Origin: Rhizobium sp. ASV20
GTDB lineage: Bacteria > Pseudomonadota > Alphaproteobacteria > Rhizobiales > Rhizobiaceae
Length of the DNA: 64,000 nucleotides
Direction of reading: 5' to 3'
Assembly: GCF_016429015.1 (NCBI RefSeq)
Contig: NZ_JAELTU010000005.1
Location: 24,835-88,834, forward strand
The number at the start of each line of letters is the position of its first letter. Position 1 is the first letter of the stretch. Positions 1 to 8,487 of the stretch are shown in pieces. The notes under the pieces are model-generated. The model saw only the letters and a program-made list of their open reading frames with translations, did not search any database and was not told where the DNA came from. The position numbers and the translations under genes were made by a program.

Positions 1-1541
1 CGACCGCCGTTCTCGCGACGCATCGGCCATTGTCTTTCGAAGGACCGGCCGTCGCATCGCTGTCCATTCCCTGGGGCTTTGCCAAGGGCGACGAGGATCT
101 TGGCGGCTATCATCTGGTCTGGCCGCGCGACCTCGTCGAGACAGCCGGCGGCTTTCTTGCCGCCGGCGCTCCGCAGGATGCGATCCGCATTCTCGCCTAT
201 CTGCGCGCCATACAGGAGGCCGATGGGCATTGGCCGCAGAATGCCTGGCTCGATGGTGAACCCTACTGGACCGGTATCCAGATGGACGAGTGCGCCTTCC
301 CGATCCTGCTCGCAGACGCACTGCGCCGCGAGGGGGCGCTGACCGGTGACGCTCTGCTCTCCTATGTCCCGATGGTCGAGCGAGCGGCTCGCTATGTGGT
401 CGTCAACGGCCCGGTCACAGGCGAAGACCGCTGGGAGGAAGACGGTGGCTTTTCCCCCTTCACCCTCGCCGTCGAAATCGCCTCGCTGCTCGCAGCCGCC
501 GACATTCTGGAAATTGCCGGCCACGATCACAATGCCGATTACCTCAGGCAGACGGCAGACGCCTGGAACGACCAAATCGAGCGCTGGACCTATGTCGACG
601 CCGATGCCACCACTGCGGACCTCGGGGTCAAAGGCTATTACGTCCGCATCGCGCCCCCGGACATTGCCGAGGGCGCCTCGCCCGCCGATGGCTTCGTGCC
701 GATCAAGAACCGCCCGCCGGCGGATTCATATCTACCGACTGCCCGTGTCGTCAGCCCCGATGCCTTGGCGCTGGTCCGGTTCGGGCTGCGGGCCGCAAAC
801 GATCCGCGTATCGTCGACACGGTCAAGGTGATCGATGCGCAGCTCAAATGCGACCTGCCGCAAGGCCCGCTTTGGTATCGCTACACGGGCGACGGCTATG
901 GGGAACACGAGGATGGCAGTGCCTTCGATGGCACCGGCATCGGCCGCCCATGGCCATTGCTGGCTGGTGAACGAGCCCATTATGAGCTTGCCGCCGGCAG
1001 GCCGAAAGCCGCCATTGCATTGCTTGGCGCGCTTGAAGGGTCGGCCGGACCCGGCGGCCTGTTGCCCGAACAGGTCTGGGATAAGCCTGACATGCCAGAG
1101 CGGGGTCTTGTTTTCGGCGAGCCGTCCGGCAGCGCCATGCCACTCGTCTGGGCGCATGCCGAGCATATCAAGCTGCTCCGTTCGCTGAAGGATAAAGCCG
1201 TCTTCGACATGCCCCCGCAAGGCGTCGAACGTTACGTCAAGAACAAGACGGCCGCGCCCTTCGTGCTCTGGCGCTTCAACAACAAGATGTCGGAGGTTCC
1301 GGCAGGCAAGCGCCTCAGGATCGAAGTGATGGCAAAAGCGATCGTTCGCTGGAGTTCCGATGGTTGGGAGAACGAAAACGATATCGCAACCCGGCAAAAC
1401 GGCTTCGGCATTGACGTCGTGGAGCTTGCGACCGAGCGGCTGCCCAAGGGCACGGTGATTACCTTCACCTTCTATTGGCCCGATACGGACCACTGGGAAG
1501 GAACAGATTTCTCGGTCACAATTTCCGACAAAGCCAAGTAA
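1..1541 (+). CDS. GH15 glucoamylase (glucan 1,4-alpha-glucosidase), 5' truncated by window edge
   Basis: The reading frame is open from base 3, before any start codon, so the gene begins left of the window; about 512 C-terminal residues are visible. The protein belongs to the bacterial glucoamylase family (GH15, (alpha/alpha)6 barrel), which releases glucose from the non-reducing ends of alpha-glucans. Visible hallmarks are the ASLSIPWG and LVWPRDL segments that line the active site, TGIQMDECAF carrying the likely acid Glu, and GLLPEQVWD carrying the likely base Glu. The last 100 residues or so (from about base 1210) look like a C-terminal beta domain. A sugar kinase follows 39 bp downstream on the same strand, which fits glucose release followed by phosphorylation. 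Whether the missing N-terminus carries a signal peptide cannot be seen here. Confidence 0.9.
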   Translation, partial: TAVLATHRPLSFEGPAVASLSIPWGFAKGDEDLGGYHLVWPRDLVETAGGFLAAGAPQDAIRILAYLRAIQEADGHWPQNAWLDGEPYWTGIQMDECAFPILLADALRREGALTGDALLSYVPMVERAARYVVVNGPVTGEDRWEEDGGFSPFTLAVEIASLLAAADILEIAGHDHNADYLRQTADAWNDQIERWTYVDADATTADLGVKGYYVRIAPPDIAEGASPADGFVPIKNRPPADSYLPTARVVSPDALALVRFGLRAANDPRIVDTVKVIDAQLKCDLPQGPLWYRYTGDGYGEHEDGSAFDGTGIGRPWPLLAGERAHYELAAGRPKAAIALLGALEGSAGPGGLLPEQVWDKPDMPERGLVFGEPSGSAMPLVWAHAEHIKLLRSLKDKAVFDMPPQGVERYVKNKTAAPFVLWRFNNKMSEVPAGKRLRIEVMAKAIVRWSSDGWENENDIATRQNGFGIDVVELATERLPKGTVITFTFYWPDTDHWEGTDFSVTISDKAK

Positions 1542-1580
1542 ACGTCATTCACAATAAACGTACCCGGAGGGAAGCGTATC

Positions 1581-2300
1581 GTGAGCGTAAAGCCTAAATC
1601 TCCCAAGCAATCTCCATCCGCCTCTGCCAAGGATCTCGTCGTGCTGGCAATCGATCTTGGCGGCTCACACGTCAAGGTTCGGCTCAGTTCGGGGGGTGAG
1701 CGGCGCGCGGCCCCCTCCGGCATGGAGATGTCGGCACAGAAGATGGTAGAAGCAGTCAAGCAGCTTACGGCCGACTGGCAGTTCGACGTCATCGGCATGG
1801 GATATCCCGGCCCGGTCGCTGACAACAGGCCGGCAATCGAGCCGCACAATCTCGGGCCCGGCTGGAAGGACTTTGATTTTTCGGCGGCCTTCGGCAAGCC
1901 CGTCAAGCTCGTCAACGACGCGGTCATGCAGGCAATCGGCAGCTATAAGGGCGGCAACATGCTGTTTCTGGGCCTGGGTACCGGACTGGGTTCGACCATG
2001 ATCGTTCACTACCTCTGCTTGCCCATGGAACTTGCGCATCTGCCCTACAAAAAGGACGGCACGTTCGAGGATTACATCGGCGAGCGTGGCCTCGAAAAAT
2101 ACGGCAAGAAGAAATGGCGCAAATCGGTCGAGAAGGTCGTCGGCAAATTGCAGGCAGCCTTGCTACCACATGAGGTCGTCATTGGTGGAGGTAACGTCGA
2201 AAAGCTGGAAAAGCTGCCCGACGGATGCCGCGCCGGCGACAACGAGAACGCGTTCCTCGGCGGCTTTCGCTTGTGGAAGGACGAAGATCTGCGGTTTTAG
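1581..2300 (+). CDS. ROK-family sugar kinase, polyphosphate-glucokinase-like
   Basis: 239 residues starting at GTG with a GGAGGG ribosome binding site ten bases upstream. The N-terminal phosphate-binding motif LAIDLGGSHVKV (residues 21-32) is typical of the ROK/actin-like ATPase fold, followed by a second nucleotide site around FLGLGTGLGST and the C-terminal VIGGGNVEKL adenosine motif. The stretch FEDYIGERGLEKYGKKKW resembles polyphosphate/ATP glucokinases. The protein lacks the zinc-binding CxCGxxGC signature of ROK repressors and has no DNA-binding domain, so an enzyme is more likely than a regulator. Placed directly after a glucoamylase, it probably phosphorylates the glucose released (inference). 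The phosphate donor (ATP or polyphosphate) cannot be decided by eye. Confidence 0.8.
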   Translation: MSVKPKSPKQSPSASAKDLVVLAIDLGGSHVKVRLSSGGERRAAPSGMEMSAQKMVEAVKQLTADWQFDVIGMGYPGPVADNRPAIEPHNLGPGWKDFDFSAAFGKPVKLVNDAVMQAIGSYKGGNMLFLGLGTGLGSTMIVHYLCLPMELAHLPYKKDGTFEDYIGERGLEKYGKKKWRKSVEKVVGKLQAALLPHEVVIGGGNVEKLEKLPDGCRAGDNENAFLGGFRLWKDEDLRF

Positions 2301-2369
2301 GTGAACCTGGAACGGGCTGCTCTCGCTGGCCTACTACGCCGACTCCTTCGGGTTTTTGATGAGATGGTG

Positions 2370-2409
2370 CAGAAAACAAGAACTCCGTCGGCAGCCATGC
2401 CGCCGACGG
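2370..2409 (-). terminator. Probable intrinsic terminator of the cupin gene
   Basis: An inverted repeat CCGTCGGC (2385-2392) and GCCGACGG (2402-2409) with a nine-base loop lies between the two convergent genes. On the minus strand the stem is followed by a T-rich run (AGTTCTTGTTTTCT, 2383-2370), so it fits a rho-independent terminator for the minus-strand operon that ends with the cupin gene; it could also slow plus-strand readthrough from the ROK kinase. Confidence 0.55.
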
Positions 2410-2430
2410 ATGGTCCGTGACTGATGTCAA

Positions 2431-2877
2431 CTAGACCTTCGCCTTGTAAGTCGACGCCAGCGACAAGGCGTGGAAGGTGAAAGGCCGCCAGACACGGTTG
2501 ATGCCGAGTGGGCAATGCTTGACGCCGGCCGGGATGAAGATCGAACCGGAGGTGGTGATCGTGCGCCGCTCCCCCTCGATATCGATATAGATCTCGGCGC
2601 CCAGATCGCGCGGATTGTTCGGGTCGCTGCCGGTCCAGATCAGGATCTCATCATAATCATGGATGTGCTCTGAAACCCAATGGATCGGCCGCTCGGTTTC
2701 CGTGATCCAGATATGGGTCATATGGATCGGGGACTTCGGCTGCACCAGGCTGCCGACAAGTTCGAAACCGCCCGTATTCGGCGGATCCTCCAGATCGGCC
2801 AGCGCTCCCTCGGCCGTAAAATCGACTTCCAGCAGCGGCATCGTATCGTTCAGTAATCCGTCAAAGTGACTTGCCAT
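2431..2877 (-). CDS. Small cupin-domain protein
   Basis: 148 residues with a single cupin (RmlC-like) barrel. The likely metal ligands are in SEHIHDYDEIL (two His and Glu of motif 1, residues 70-80) and PAGVKHCPL (His of motif 2, about residues 117-125). A GGAGAAAA ribosome binding site sits before the ATG. Single-domain cupins with intact metal ligands include dioxygenases, isomerases and sensors, and no substrate can be named from sequence. The gene follows a peptide-type ABC importer on the same strand after 45 bp, so it is probably transcribed with it and may modify or sense the imported compound (inference). Its C-terminal end faces the ROK kinase gene. Confidence 0.75.
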   Translation of the reverse strand: MASHFDGLLNDTMPLLEVDFTAEGALADLEDPPNTGGFELVGSLVQPKSPIHMTHIWITETERPIHWVSEHIHDYDEILIWTGSDPNNPRDLGAEIYIDIEGERRTITTSGSIFIPAGVKHCPLGINRVWRPFTFHALSLASTYKAKV

Positions 2878-2922
2878 CGTTTTCTCCTCTTTTGGATGGA
2901 CAGTGTATGAGCTGGTCGCGGC

Positions 2923-4713
2923 CTATCTTGCCGCAGCGGGCCTCGCGCTCGGACAGGCCGCCTCGGTTGGCAGTTGCAATGTGTTGGCGAGCAGCGATCG
3001 GGTGTAGGGATGTTGCGGCGACGTCAGCACTGCGTTCGTTTCGCCACGCTCGACGACACGGCCGCCGGCCAGAACGATGACTTCGTCGGCAATGTTGCGC
3101 ACGACGGCCAGATCGTGCGTGACGAACAGCATCCCGAGACCATCATCGAGCAGACTGCGCAGCAATTCGATCACGGATGCCTGTACCGATACGTCAAGCG
3201 AAGACGTCACCTCATCGCACAGCAGCACCGCAGGTTTGGCAACCAGGGCCCGCGCGATCGCGACACGCTGCCGTTGGCCACCGGACAGTTCGGACGGATA
3301 ACGCGACGCCAACTCAGCGGAGATGCCGACGCGATCGAGCGCCTCGGCAATGATGATCTTGGCGCTTCCACTCCGTCGGTCGGCATCGTCGAAAATCGCC
3401 GCCTCCAGGCTCCCGCCAATGGTACGGCGCGGATTGAGGGACGCATTGGGATTCTGAAAGATATATTGCAGCCGCCGACGGGCATTCTGGTCACGCTTGC
3501 CCACGGTCAGCGGCAAGGATACGCCGTCAAGGCTTAGTTGCCCTCTTGCGTTGTCGTGCAGGCCGATCAGGCACCGCGAGAGGGTCGACTTGCCGCTTCC
3601 CGACTCGCCGACCACCGCGAGACAGCGGCCCGGCTCCACGCGAAGATCAATATCATGCAGCACCTGCCAACTGCCGTAGAAGGCATTCAGCCCCTTTGCC
3701 TCCAGCATGGGCTGTATGTTGCCGGGTGTCGCTCTCTCGGGGTGCACAGCGCATCTCGAATGGGCCGCGAAACTATACGCCAGTTCGGGGCGCCAGCAGC
3801 GCACGATGCTGCGACCGGCCGATCTCAGACCCGGCCGAACGCCGCATTCCTCGATGGCATGGTCGCATCGGTCCGAAAAAATGCAGCCGCTCGGGCCTTC
3901 CCCGACCGCCGGCACGCGCCCACGGATCGGGCGCAGGGTCTGCCGCGTCTGCACGGAGGGGACGGCGTCAAGAAGCGCGCGTGTATAGGGGTGACGTGGC
4001 GTCGCCAAAACATCTTGCATCCTCCCCTGCTCGACGACCTGGCCGCCGTACATGACCATCACATGGTCGGCCACGTTGGCAATGACGGCAAGATCGTGGC
4101 TGACATAGATCGCTGTCAGATTGTCGGAAACACAGAGCTGCTTGATCAGCTCCAGCACCTTGCCCCGTGTCAGCACATCCAGGCCGGTGGTGGGCTCGTC
4201 CAGGATGATGAGCTTGGGTCTCGCGATTACCGCCATTGCGATGGCGATCCGCTGCTGCTGGCCGCCCGACAATTGCCGCGGCCGGCGCTGAAGGAATCTG
4301 TCATCGCTGGGCAAACCGACCTTGCGCAATATTTCTCGCGCCCGATCCTCCTTCTCCGCCTTGGTGCCGCTCAGCCCCTCCGCCAGCAGCGTGCCGAGCT
4401 GCAGCATGGGATTGAGCGCCGCCCCCGGATCCTGCGCGACATAGGCAACCAGTTCGCTGCGCGCCCGGCGCAAGCCGGCCTTATCCAATTCAAGCATGTC
4501 CGTGCCGGCTACTCGCACCATGCCGTGTGCAATACGGACGCCGTGACGCGCGTGACCGAGAAGCGCCAGCGCCAAAGTCGACTTCCCAGAGCCGGACTCG
4601 CCGACCACACCCATGACCTCCCCGACATCAAGGGCAAGCGAAACATCCTCGATGATCGGCGCGCCGTCGGAGCGCTCGACAGTTAGTTCAGAGACATTCA
4701 GTACCGGCATCAT
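2923..4713 (-). CDS. Peptide/nickel-type ABC importer, fused dual ATPase (DppD-DppF type)
   Basis: 596 residues containing two complete ABC ATPases in tandem. The N-terminal half has Walker A GESGSGKST, signature LSGGQQQRIAIAMAV and Walker B LIILDEPTTGLD, followed by the oligopeptide-type C-terminal extension with cysteines (GCIFSDRCDHAIEECGV) that resembles the iron-sulfur motif of Dpp/Opp ATPases. The second half has [24 protein letters not shown] and LLCDEVTSSLD; Glu-to-Val in the usual DEPTS context is a mild variation outside the catalytic D-E pair. It powers the two permeases encoded just upstream (overlap of 4 bp with the DppC-type gene) using the binding protein at 6735-8231. Proteins of this dual type import peptides, nickel, opines or other small organic molecules; the substrate is unknown. 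Confidence 0.9.
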   Translation of the reverse strand: MMPVLNVSELTVERSDGAPIIEDVSLALDVGEVMGVVGESGSGKSTLALALLGHARHGVRIAHGMVRVAGTDMLELDKAGLRRARSELVAYVAQDPGAALNPMLQLGTLLAEGLSGTKAEKEDRAREILRKVGLPSDDRFLQRRPRQLSGGQQQRIAIAMAVIARPKLIILDEPTTGLDVLTRGKVLELIKQLCVSDNLTAIYVSHDLAVIANVADHVMVMYGGQVVEQGRMQDVLATPRHPYTRALLDAVPSVQTRQTLRPIRGRVPAVGEGPSGCIFSDRCDHAIEECGVRPGLRSAGRSIVRCWRPELAYSFAAHSRCAVHPERATPGNIQPMLEAKGLNAFYGSWQVLHDIDLRVEPGRCLAVVGESGSGKSTLSRCLIGLHDNARGQLSLDGVSLPLTVGKRDQNARRRLQYIFQNPNASLNPRRTIGGSLEAAIFDDADRRSGSAKIIIAEALDRVGISAELASRYPSELSGGQRQRVAIARALVAKPAVLLCDEVTSSLDVSVQASVIELLRSLLDDGLGMLFVTHDLAVVRNIADEVIVLAGGRVVERGETNAVLTSPQHPYTRSLLANTLQLPTEAACPSARPAAAR

Positions 4714-5591
4714 GCTTTGCCTTCAGTTCGAGCGACCACGCGCGCGGCACCTTCGGCAACGAGCGCACCGCCGATGGTGTAAAGAACGATCATCGCGATG
4801 GGAGCGAGGGCTGCGAAAGGTTGCGTGCCGAGGCCGCCGCCATTTTCGTTGACCATCAGGCCCCAATCGGCAGCAGGCGGCTGGATGCCGTAGCCGATGA
4901 AGCTCATGGACGAGAGAATGCCGACCGACCAGCTGAGCCTCAGCCCAAGCTCGACAAGCAGAGGCGAGGAGACATTGGGCAGAAGTTCGCGCAGAATGAT
5001 ATTATGTCCGGGTTTGCCAACGGCCTTTGCCCACAGCACATATTCCTGACTGAGAAGAGGCAGTGCGGCGCCGCGGATGACCCGCGCCACGCCTGGCATC
5101 AAGGTCAATGTCACCAGCCCGACTAGCAAAGCCGGTTCAGGCCCGAACACCGAGACGCAGAGAAGCGTCAGCAGAACGCCTGGGAACGCGAGCAGGACAT
5201 CCAGAGACCGCATCAGCAGAAGGTCCGCCCAACCGCCGTAATAGGCGGTGATCAATGCGATGGCGGCACCGAGCGCAACACTCAGCAACGCCGAAATCGG
5301 CGCCATCCAGGCGAGATAGACACCTCCGGAAAGCACGCGCGAGAAGACATCGCGCCCGAGATTGTCGGTGCCCAGCAACGTCATCGCGGAAGGCATCGCA
5401 TAGGGTTTGCCCACCGGTGCTGCCGGATCATATGGTGCAAGGAACGGGCCGATCACGATCAAACCCGTTATGACAACCAGCAGCGTGATGCCCCATCGCA
5501 CCTGTGCCGATGTCCAGAGACGCCGCCACCCGGTAGGACGCGAGCGAGACCGCCGACGCGTTGCCGGGATTGTGTCAACATCGATGCTCAT
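4710..5591 (-). CDS. Peptide-type ABC importer permease, DppC-like
   Basis: 293 residues from the ATG at 5591, chosen because it overlaps the stop of the upstream permease by ATGA; the same frame stays open further upstream, but that part is a shadow of the DppB-type gene. The protein has an N-terminal membrane anchor (about residues 34-55), the conserved GTDNLGRDVFSRV segment of DppC/OppC permeases, about five further membrane segments, and the EAA cytoplasmic loop around AVGKPGHNIILRELLPN that docks the ATPase. It forms the inner-membrane channel with the product of 5588-6601. Confidence 0.9.
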   Translation of the reverse strand: MSIDVDTIPATRRRSRSRPTGWRRLWTSAQVRWGITLLVVITGLIVIGPFLAPYDPAAPVGKPYAMPSAMTLLGTDNLGRDVFSRVLSGGVYLAWMAPISALLSVALGAAIALITAYYGGWADLLLMRSLDVLLAFPGVLLTLLCVSVFGPEPALLVGLVTLTLMPGVARVIRGAALPLLSQEYVLWAKAVGKPGHNIILRELLPNVSSPLLVELGLRLSWSVGILSSMSFIGYGIQPPAADWGLMVNENGGGLGTQPFAALAPIAMIVLYTIGGALVAEGAARVVARTEGKA

Positions 5592-6601
5592 GCGGCGTGC
5601 CCTCCTTGCCGGTTTGATCCGCCATTTCTCCGTGCGAGAGCGTCGGCGATAAGATTGAGGATGAAATAGGCGGAGGCGATCACGAGCACATTCGCCTGAA
5701 TGACGGGCAGATCGCGGTTGGTGACGGCATCGACCAGTGCGCTGCCGACGCCCGGGTAGGCGAACAGATATTCGACCACGACAATACCGCCGACGGTAAA
5801 TGCCGCCACCATGCTCGCAGCCGGAATGACCGGAGCGACCGCATTCGGCAAGGCATGGCGAAAGAGGATACGGCTCGGCGACAGCCCTTTCAGGATCGCC
5901 GTCTGAATGTATTCGGTCGCCATCACATCGATAACGGCGACGCGGACCAGCCTTGAAAGATACATGACGCCGGGGATGATGACCGTCGCCGCCGGCAGCA
6001 CCAACGCTACGGGATAGGAGAACGGCGAGCCGCCAGGCGGAATGAAGGAAACCGCCGGCAGGACATGCAGCACCGTCGTCGCAAAGAGCGCGACCAGCAC
6101 TGTCCCGGTGACGAAATCCGGAACGGCATTGGCAACCATCGACATGCCGAGAAAGAGCTTGTCCATGACGCCATCGCGACACTGCGCGGCCAGCACTCCG
6201 AGCAGCACGGAGAGCGGCAGCATCACCGCAAGCGCGACGCCGCTCAGGGCTGCGGAATTGCGTACCGCCAGCGCGAGGATATCGGCAACTGGCTGTCCAT
6301 TCGCAAGGGAAACGCCCCAGTCTCCGCGCAGAATGCCACCCAGCCAGGACAGATATTGCCACCACAGCGGCTGATCGAGACCAAGGTCGGAGCGAAGTGA
6401 AACGAGCTGTTCCGGCGTCGCGCTCTGGCCGAGGATCATGTTGGCGACATCGCCGGGCAACGCTCTTGCGGCAAGAAAGATCAGAAGTGATACGGCAATT
6501 AGGGTGATGATGCCCTGCAACAGCATTGCGAACAAAGGCTGTAGCCTGGAAAGCCACCGGATCACCATAGGGTCATTATGGTTCTGGCTATCGGCAGTCA
6601 T
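5588..6601 (-). CDS. Peptide-type ABC importer permease, DppB-like
   Basis: 337 residues with a leading membrane helix (about 25-48), the family motif LPGDVANMILGQSATPEQ, a periplasmic segment, then five membrane segments and the EAA loop ILKGLSPSRILFRHALPN. The end FAYPGVGSALVDAVTNRDLP is a strong DppB/OppB fingerprint. Its stop overlaps the start of the DppC-like gene. A 133-bp gap with a stable stem-loop separates it from the upstream binding-protein gene, a common arrangement that keeps binding protein more abundant than permease. Confidence 0.9.
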   Translation of the reverse strand: MTADSQNHNDPMVIRWLSRLQPLFAMLLQGIITLIAVSLLIFLAARALPGDVANMILGQSATPEQLVSLRSDLGLDQPLWWQYLSWLGGILRGDWGVSLANGQPVADILALAVRNSAALSGVALAVMLPLSVLLGVLAAQCRDGVMDKLFLGMSMVANAVPDFVTGTVLVALFATTVLHVLPAVSFIPPGGSPFSYPVALVLPAATVIIPGVMYLSRLVRVAVIDVMATEYIQTAILKGLSPSRILFRHALPNAVAPVIPAASMVAAFTVGGIVVVEYLFAYPGVGSALVDAVTNRDLPVIQANVLVIASAYFILNLIADALARRNGGSNRQGGHAA

Positions 6602-6632
6602 TGAGATGCTTCTTCCTGCTATGCGGCCTGCC

Positions 6633-6672
6633 GGAGCGCCTCCGCTTTCCTTCGGATCACGGAAAGCGCTCC
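6633..6672. other. Stem-loop between binding-protein and permease genes
   Basis: GGAGCG (6633-6638) pairs with CGCTCC (6667-6672) and CTTTCC (6645-6650) pairs with GGAAAG (6661-6666), with an asymmetric internal loop. It lies 3' of the binding-protein gene on the minus transcript. On the plus strand it is followed by AATTTTTT, but no plus-strand gene ends here. The likely role is stabilising or attenuating the binding-protein message (inference). Confidence 0.5.
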
Positions 6673-6734
6673 AATTTTTTGTTCAAACCCGCATTCCGGG
6701 CGGAAAATCGCTCCGCAGTTTTCCCGGAATTGCT

Positions 6735-8231
6735 CTATTTCTTGATGGTTACGCCGGCATATTGGATCGGCGTGCGGCCATAGAAATCCGGCTTCAATCC
6801 GCTGACGGTATCCCGATAGACCGTGATGTTTTCCGGATAGGCCGGCACGATGTGGCCGCTGCGCTTGTATTCGACTTCCTGCATCTGGGTGATCAGCTTG
6901 CACTGTGCGGCAAGGTCGCTCGTGCTCTCCAGGCGCTTGGCCAGATCGTTGTATTCGGTATCGTCGAAATGCGTGGCATTCTCGCCCTGATCCGGCAACA
7001 GCGCTGCAAGAGTTCCGGTTTCATAGGGGCCGCTTGCCAGGCTGACGAGGAACGGCCATTCCCGCCAGCGGTTGAGGAAGGTCGCGGGATCGAGGCGACG
7101 CACCTTGACTGTAATGCCCGCTTGTGCAGCCTGCTGGGCGAAAAGCTGCGCCATTTCCATCATGCCGGAATAGGCGCCGTCGGTCACCACTTCGAGGCGC
7201 AAGTTGCTTTTTCCAGCCTCGGCCAGCAGCTGTTTCGCCTTGGCAATATCCTGCACTCGCTGCGTCACGGATGGAACCGGACAGGCTGTGTTATTGCCGA
7301 GATAATCATTGGCGATCGTCGCATAACCGCTGAATGCATTGTCGACGATCTGCTGACGATCAACGACAAGTTTCAGCGCCTCAAGAACCCGCGGATCCTT
7401 GAAGGGCTCCATGTCCACTCTGACGGCCAGCATGGGATAGGTGGTCGTACCGCTCATCACGGTCTTCAGCTTGGGATCCTTCGTCAGCGACGGCACGTCG
7501 GTGTAGGGCACGGAGTAGGCAATATCGATCTGCCCGCCGCGCAAGGCGTTGGTAACCGCCTGCTGGTCGCGGAAGCCGATGATGCGAAGCTTGTCGAACC
7601 CGGGCTTCTCGCCCCAATAGTCCTCGAACCGGGTCATCCGGGTTTCCTGGCCGGGCGTGAAGGAATCTAGGGTGAACGGGCCCGTGCCGACCACTGAGCC
7701 ATCGGCGGCGATGGCACGCATCCTGAAGTGGTCGTCGGCGAAGGCATTGGCAAACAGGCCGAAGGGACGATTGAGGGTAAACTCCACGGTCAGATCGTCA
7801 ACCTTGCGCATCCTGGCGGGATCGACGAAGTCGATCTGGCTCGAAACGACGAAATGATTGGCCTTGTCGAGCATGTAGCGAATGCTTGCGATCACGTCAT
7901 CTGCGGTAAACGGCTTGCCGTCATGGCGTCTGACGTTCGGGCGAAGCTTAACGGTCCAGACGTCCATGGCCGCATTCGGGGTCATGGACTCTGCAAGGCG
8001 CATGACGACGCCGCCTTTGGAGTCGTGGCTGGTGAGGCCGTCATACAGCTGATCGTACATCGAATCTGCGGATACGGAATCCGTCGGAGAATATGGCTGC
8101 ACCATATCCTTGCTGTTGCCGATGACGCCGAGGACAAGCTCATCCGCCTGCGCAGCGGAAAAGCCGGCCAGAGCCGCTGTCGCCGTCAGCATGCCCAATG
8201 CCACCACGCGCCTGAAGTTCACTGCAATCAT
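6735..8231 (-). CDS. Peptide-type ABC importer, periplasmic substrate-binding protein
   Basis: 498 residues from the ATG at 8231, preferred over upstream in-frame codons because GGAGGAGG lies about twelve bases before it and the N-terminus then reads as a clean Sec signal peptide (MIAVNFRRVVALGMLTATAA, cleavage near AQADE). The mature part is of the SBP family 5 type: the segment ESMTPNAAMDVWTVKLRPNV, followed by RHDGKPFTADDVIASIRYML, is the family signature. First gene of the operon that continues to the permeases, dual ATPase and cupin protein. The family binds peptides, opines, nickel complexes or glycosides; the ligand is not evident. Confidence 0.9.
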   Translation of the reverse strand: MIAVNFRRVVALGMLTATAALAGFSAAQADELVLGVIGNSKDMVQPYSPTDSVSADSMYDQLYDGLTSHDSKGGVVMRLAESMTPNAAMDVWTVKLRPNVRRHDGKPFTADDVIASIRYMLDKANHFVVSSQIDFVDPARMRKVDDLTVEFTLNRPFGLFANAFADDHFRMRAIAADGSVVGTGPFTLDSFTPGQETRMTRFEDYWGEKPGFDKLRIIGFRDQQAVTNALRGGQIDIAYSVPYTDVPSLTKDPKLKTVMSGTTTYPMLAVRVDMEPFKDPRVLEALKLVVDRQQIVDNAFSGYATIANDYLGNNTACPVPSVTQRVQDIAKAKQLLAEAGKSNLRLEVVTDGAYSGMMEMAQLFAQQAAQAGITVKVRRLDPATFLNRWREWPFLVSLASGPYETGTLAALLPDQGENATHFDDTEYNDLAKRLESTSDLAAQCKLITQMQEVEYKRSGHIVPAYPENITVYRDTVSGLKPDFYGRTPIQYAGVTIKK

Positions 8232-8487
8232 AGTCTTCGTTCCTCCTCCAATACGCCGGCCTGCGCTCCGTCCTCGATAAACTCGGGCGGATGTTCTTTT
8301 GCGACCGCGCCTGCACAAACGAACACGCGCCGTGAAGGCCTGTCTTGGAGCGAAACGAATCTAAGGTGAGGTCGAGTCGATTCCGTTTGCCCGGCCGACC
8401 GATTTAATTAGGTCTTCCGACGCTCGATAAGCGATCACCGTTCAACAGGCGTGGCAGACATGTGGGAAGTGAAGCGCCAGCGTCGAT

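Noticed and set aside
5592..6557. N-terminal extension of the DppC-like permease frame
   Set aside because: Arg-rich sequence that is a shadow of the DppB-like gene; the ATGA overlap at 5588-5591 gives the true start.
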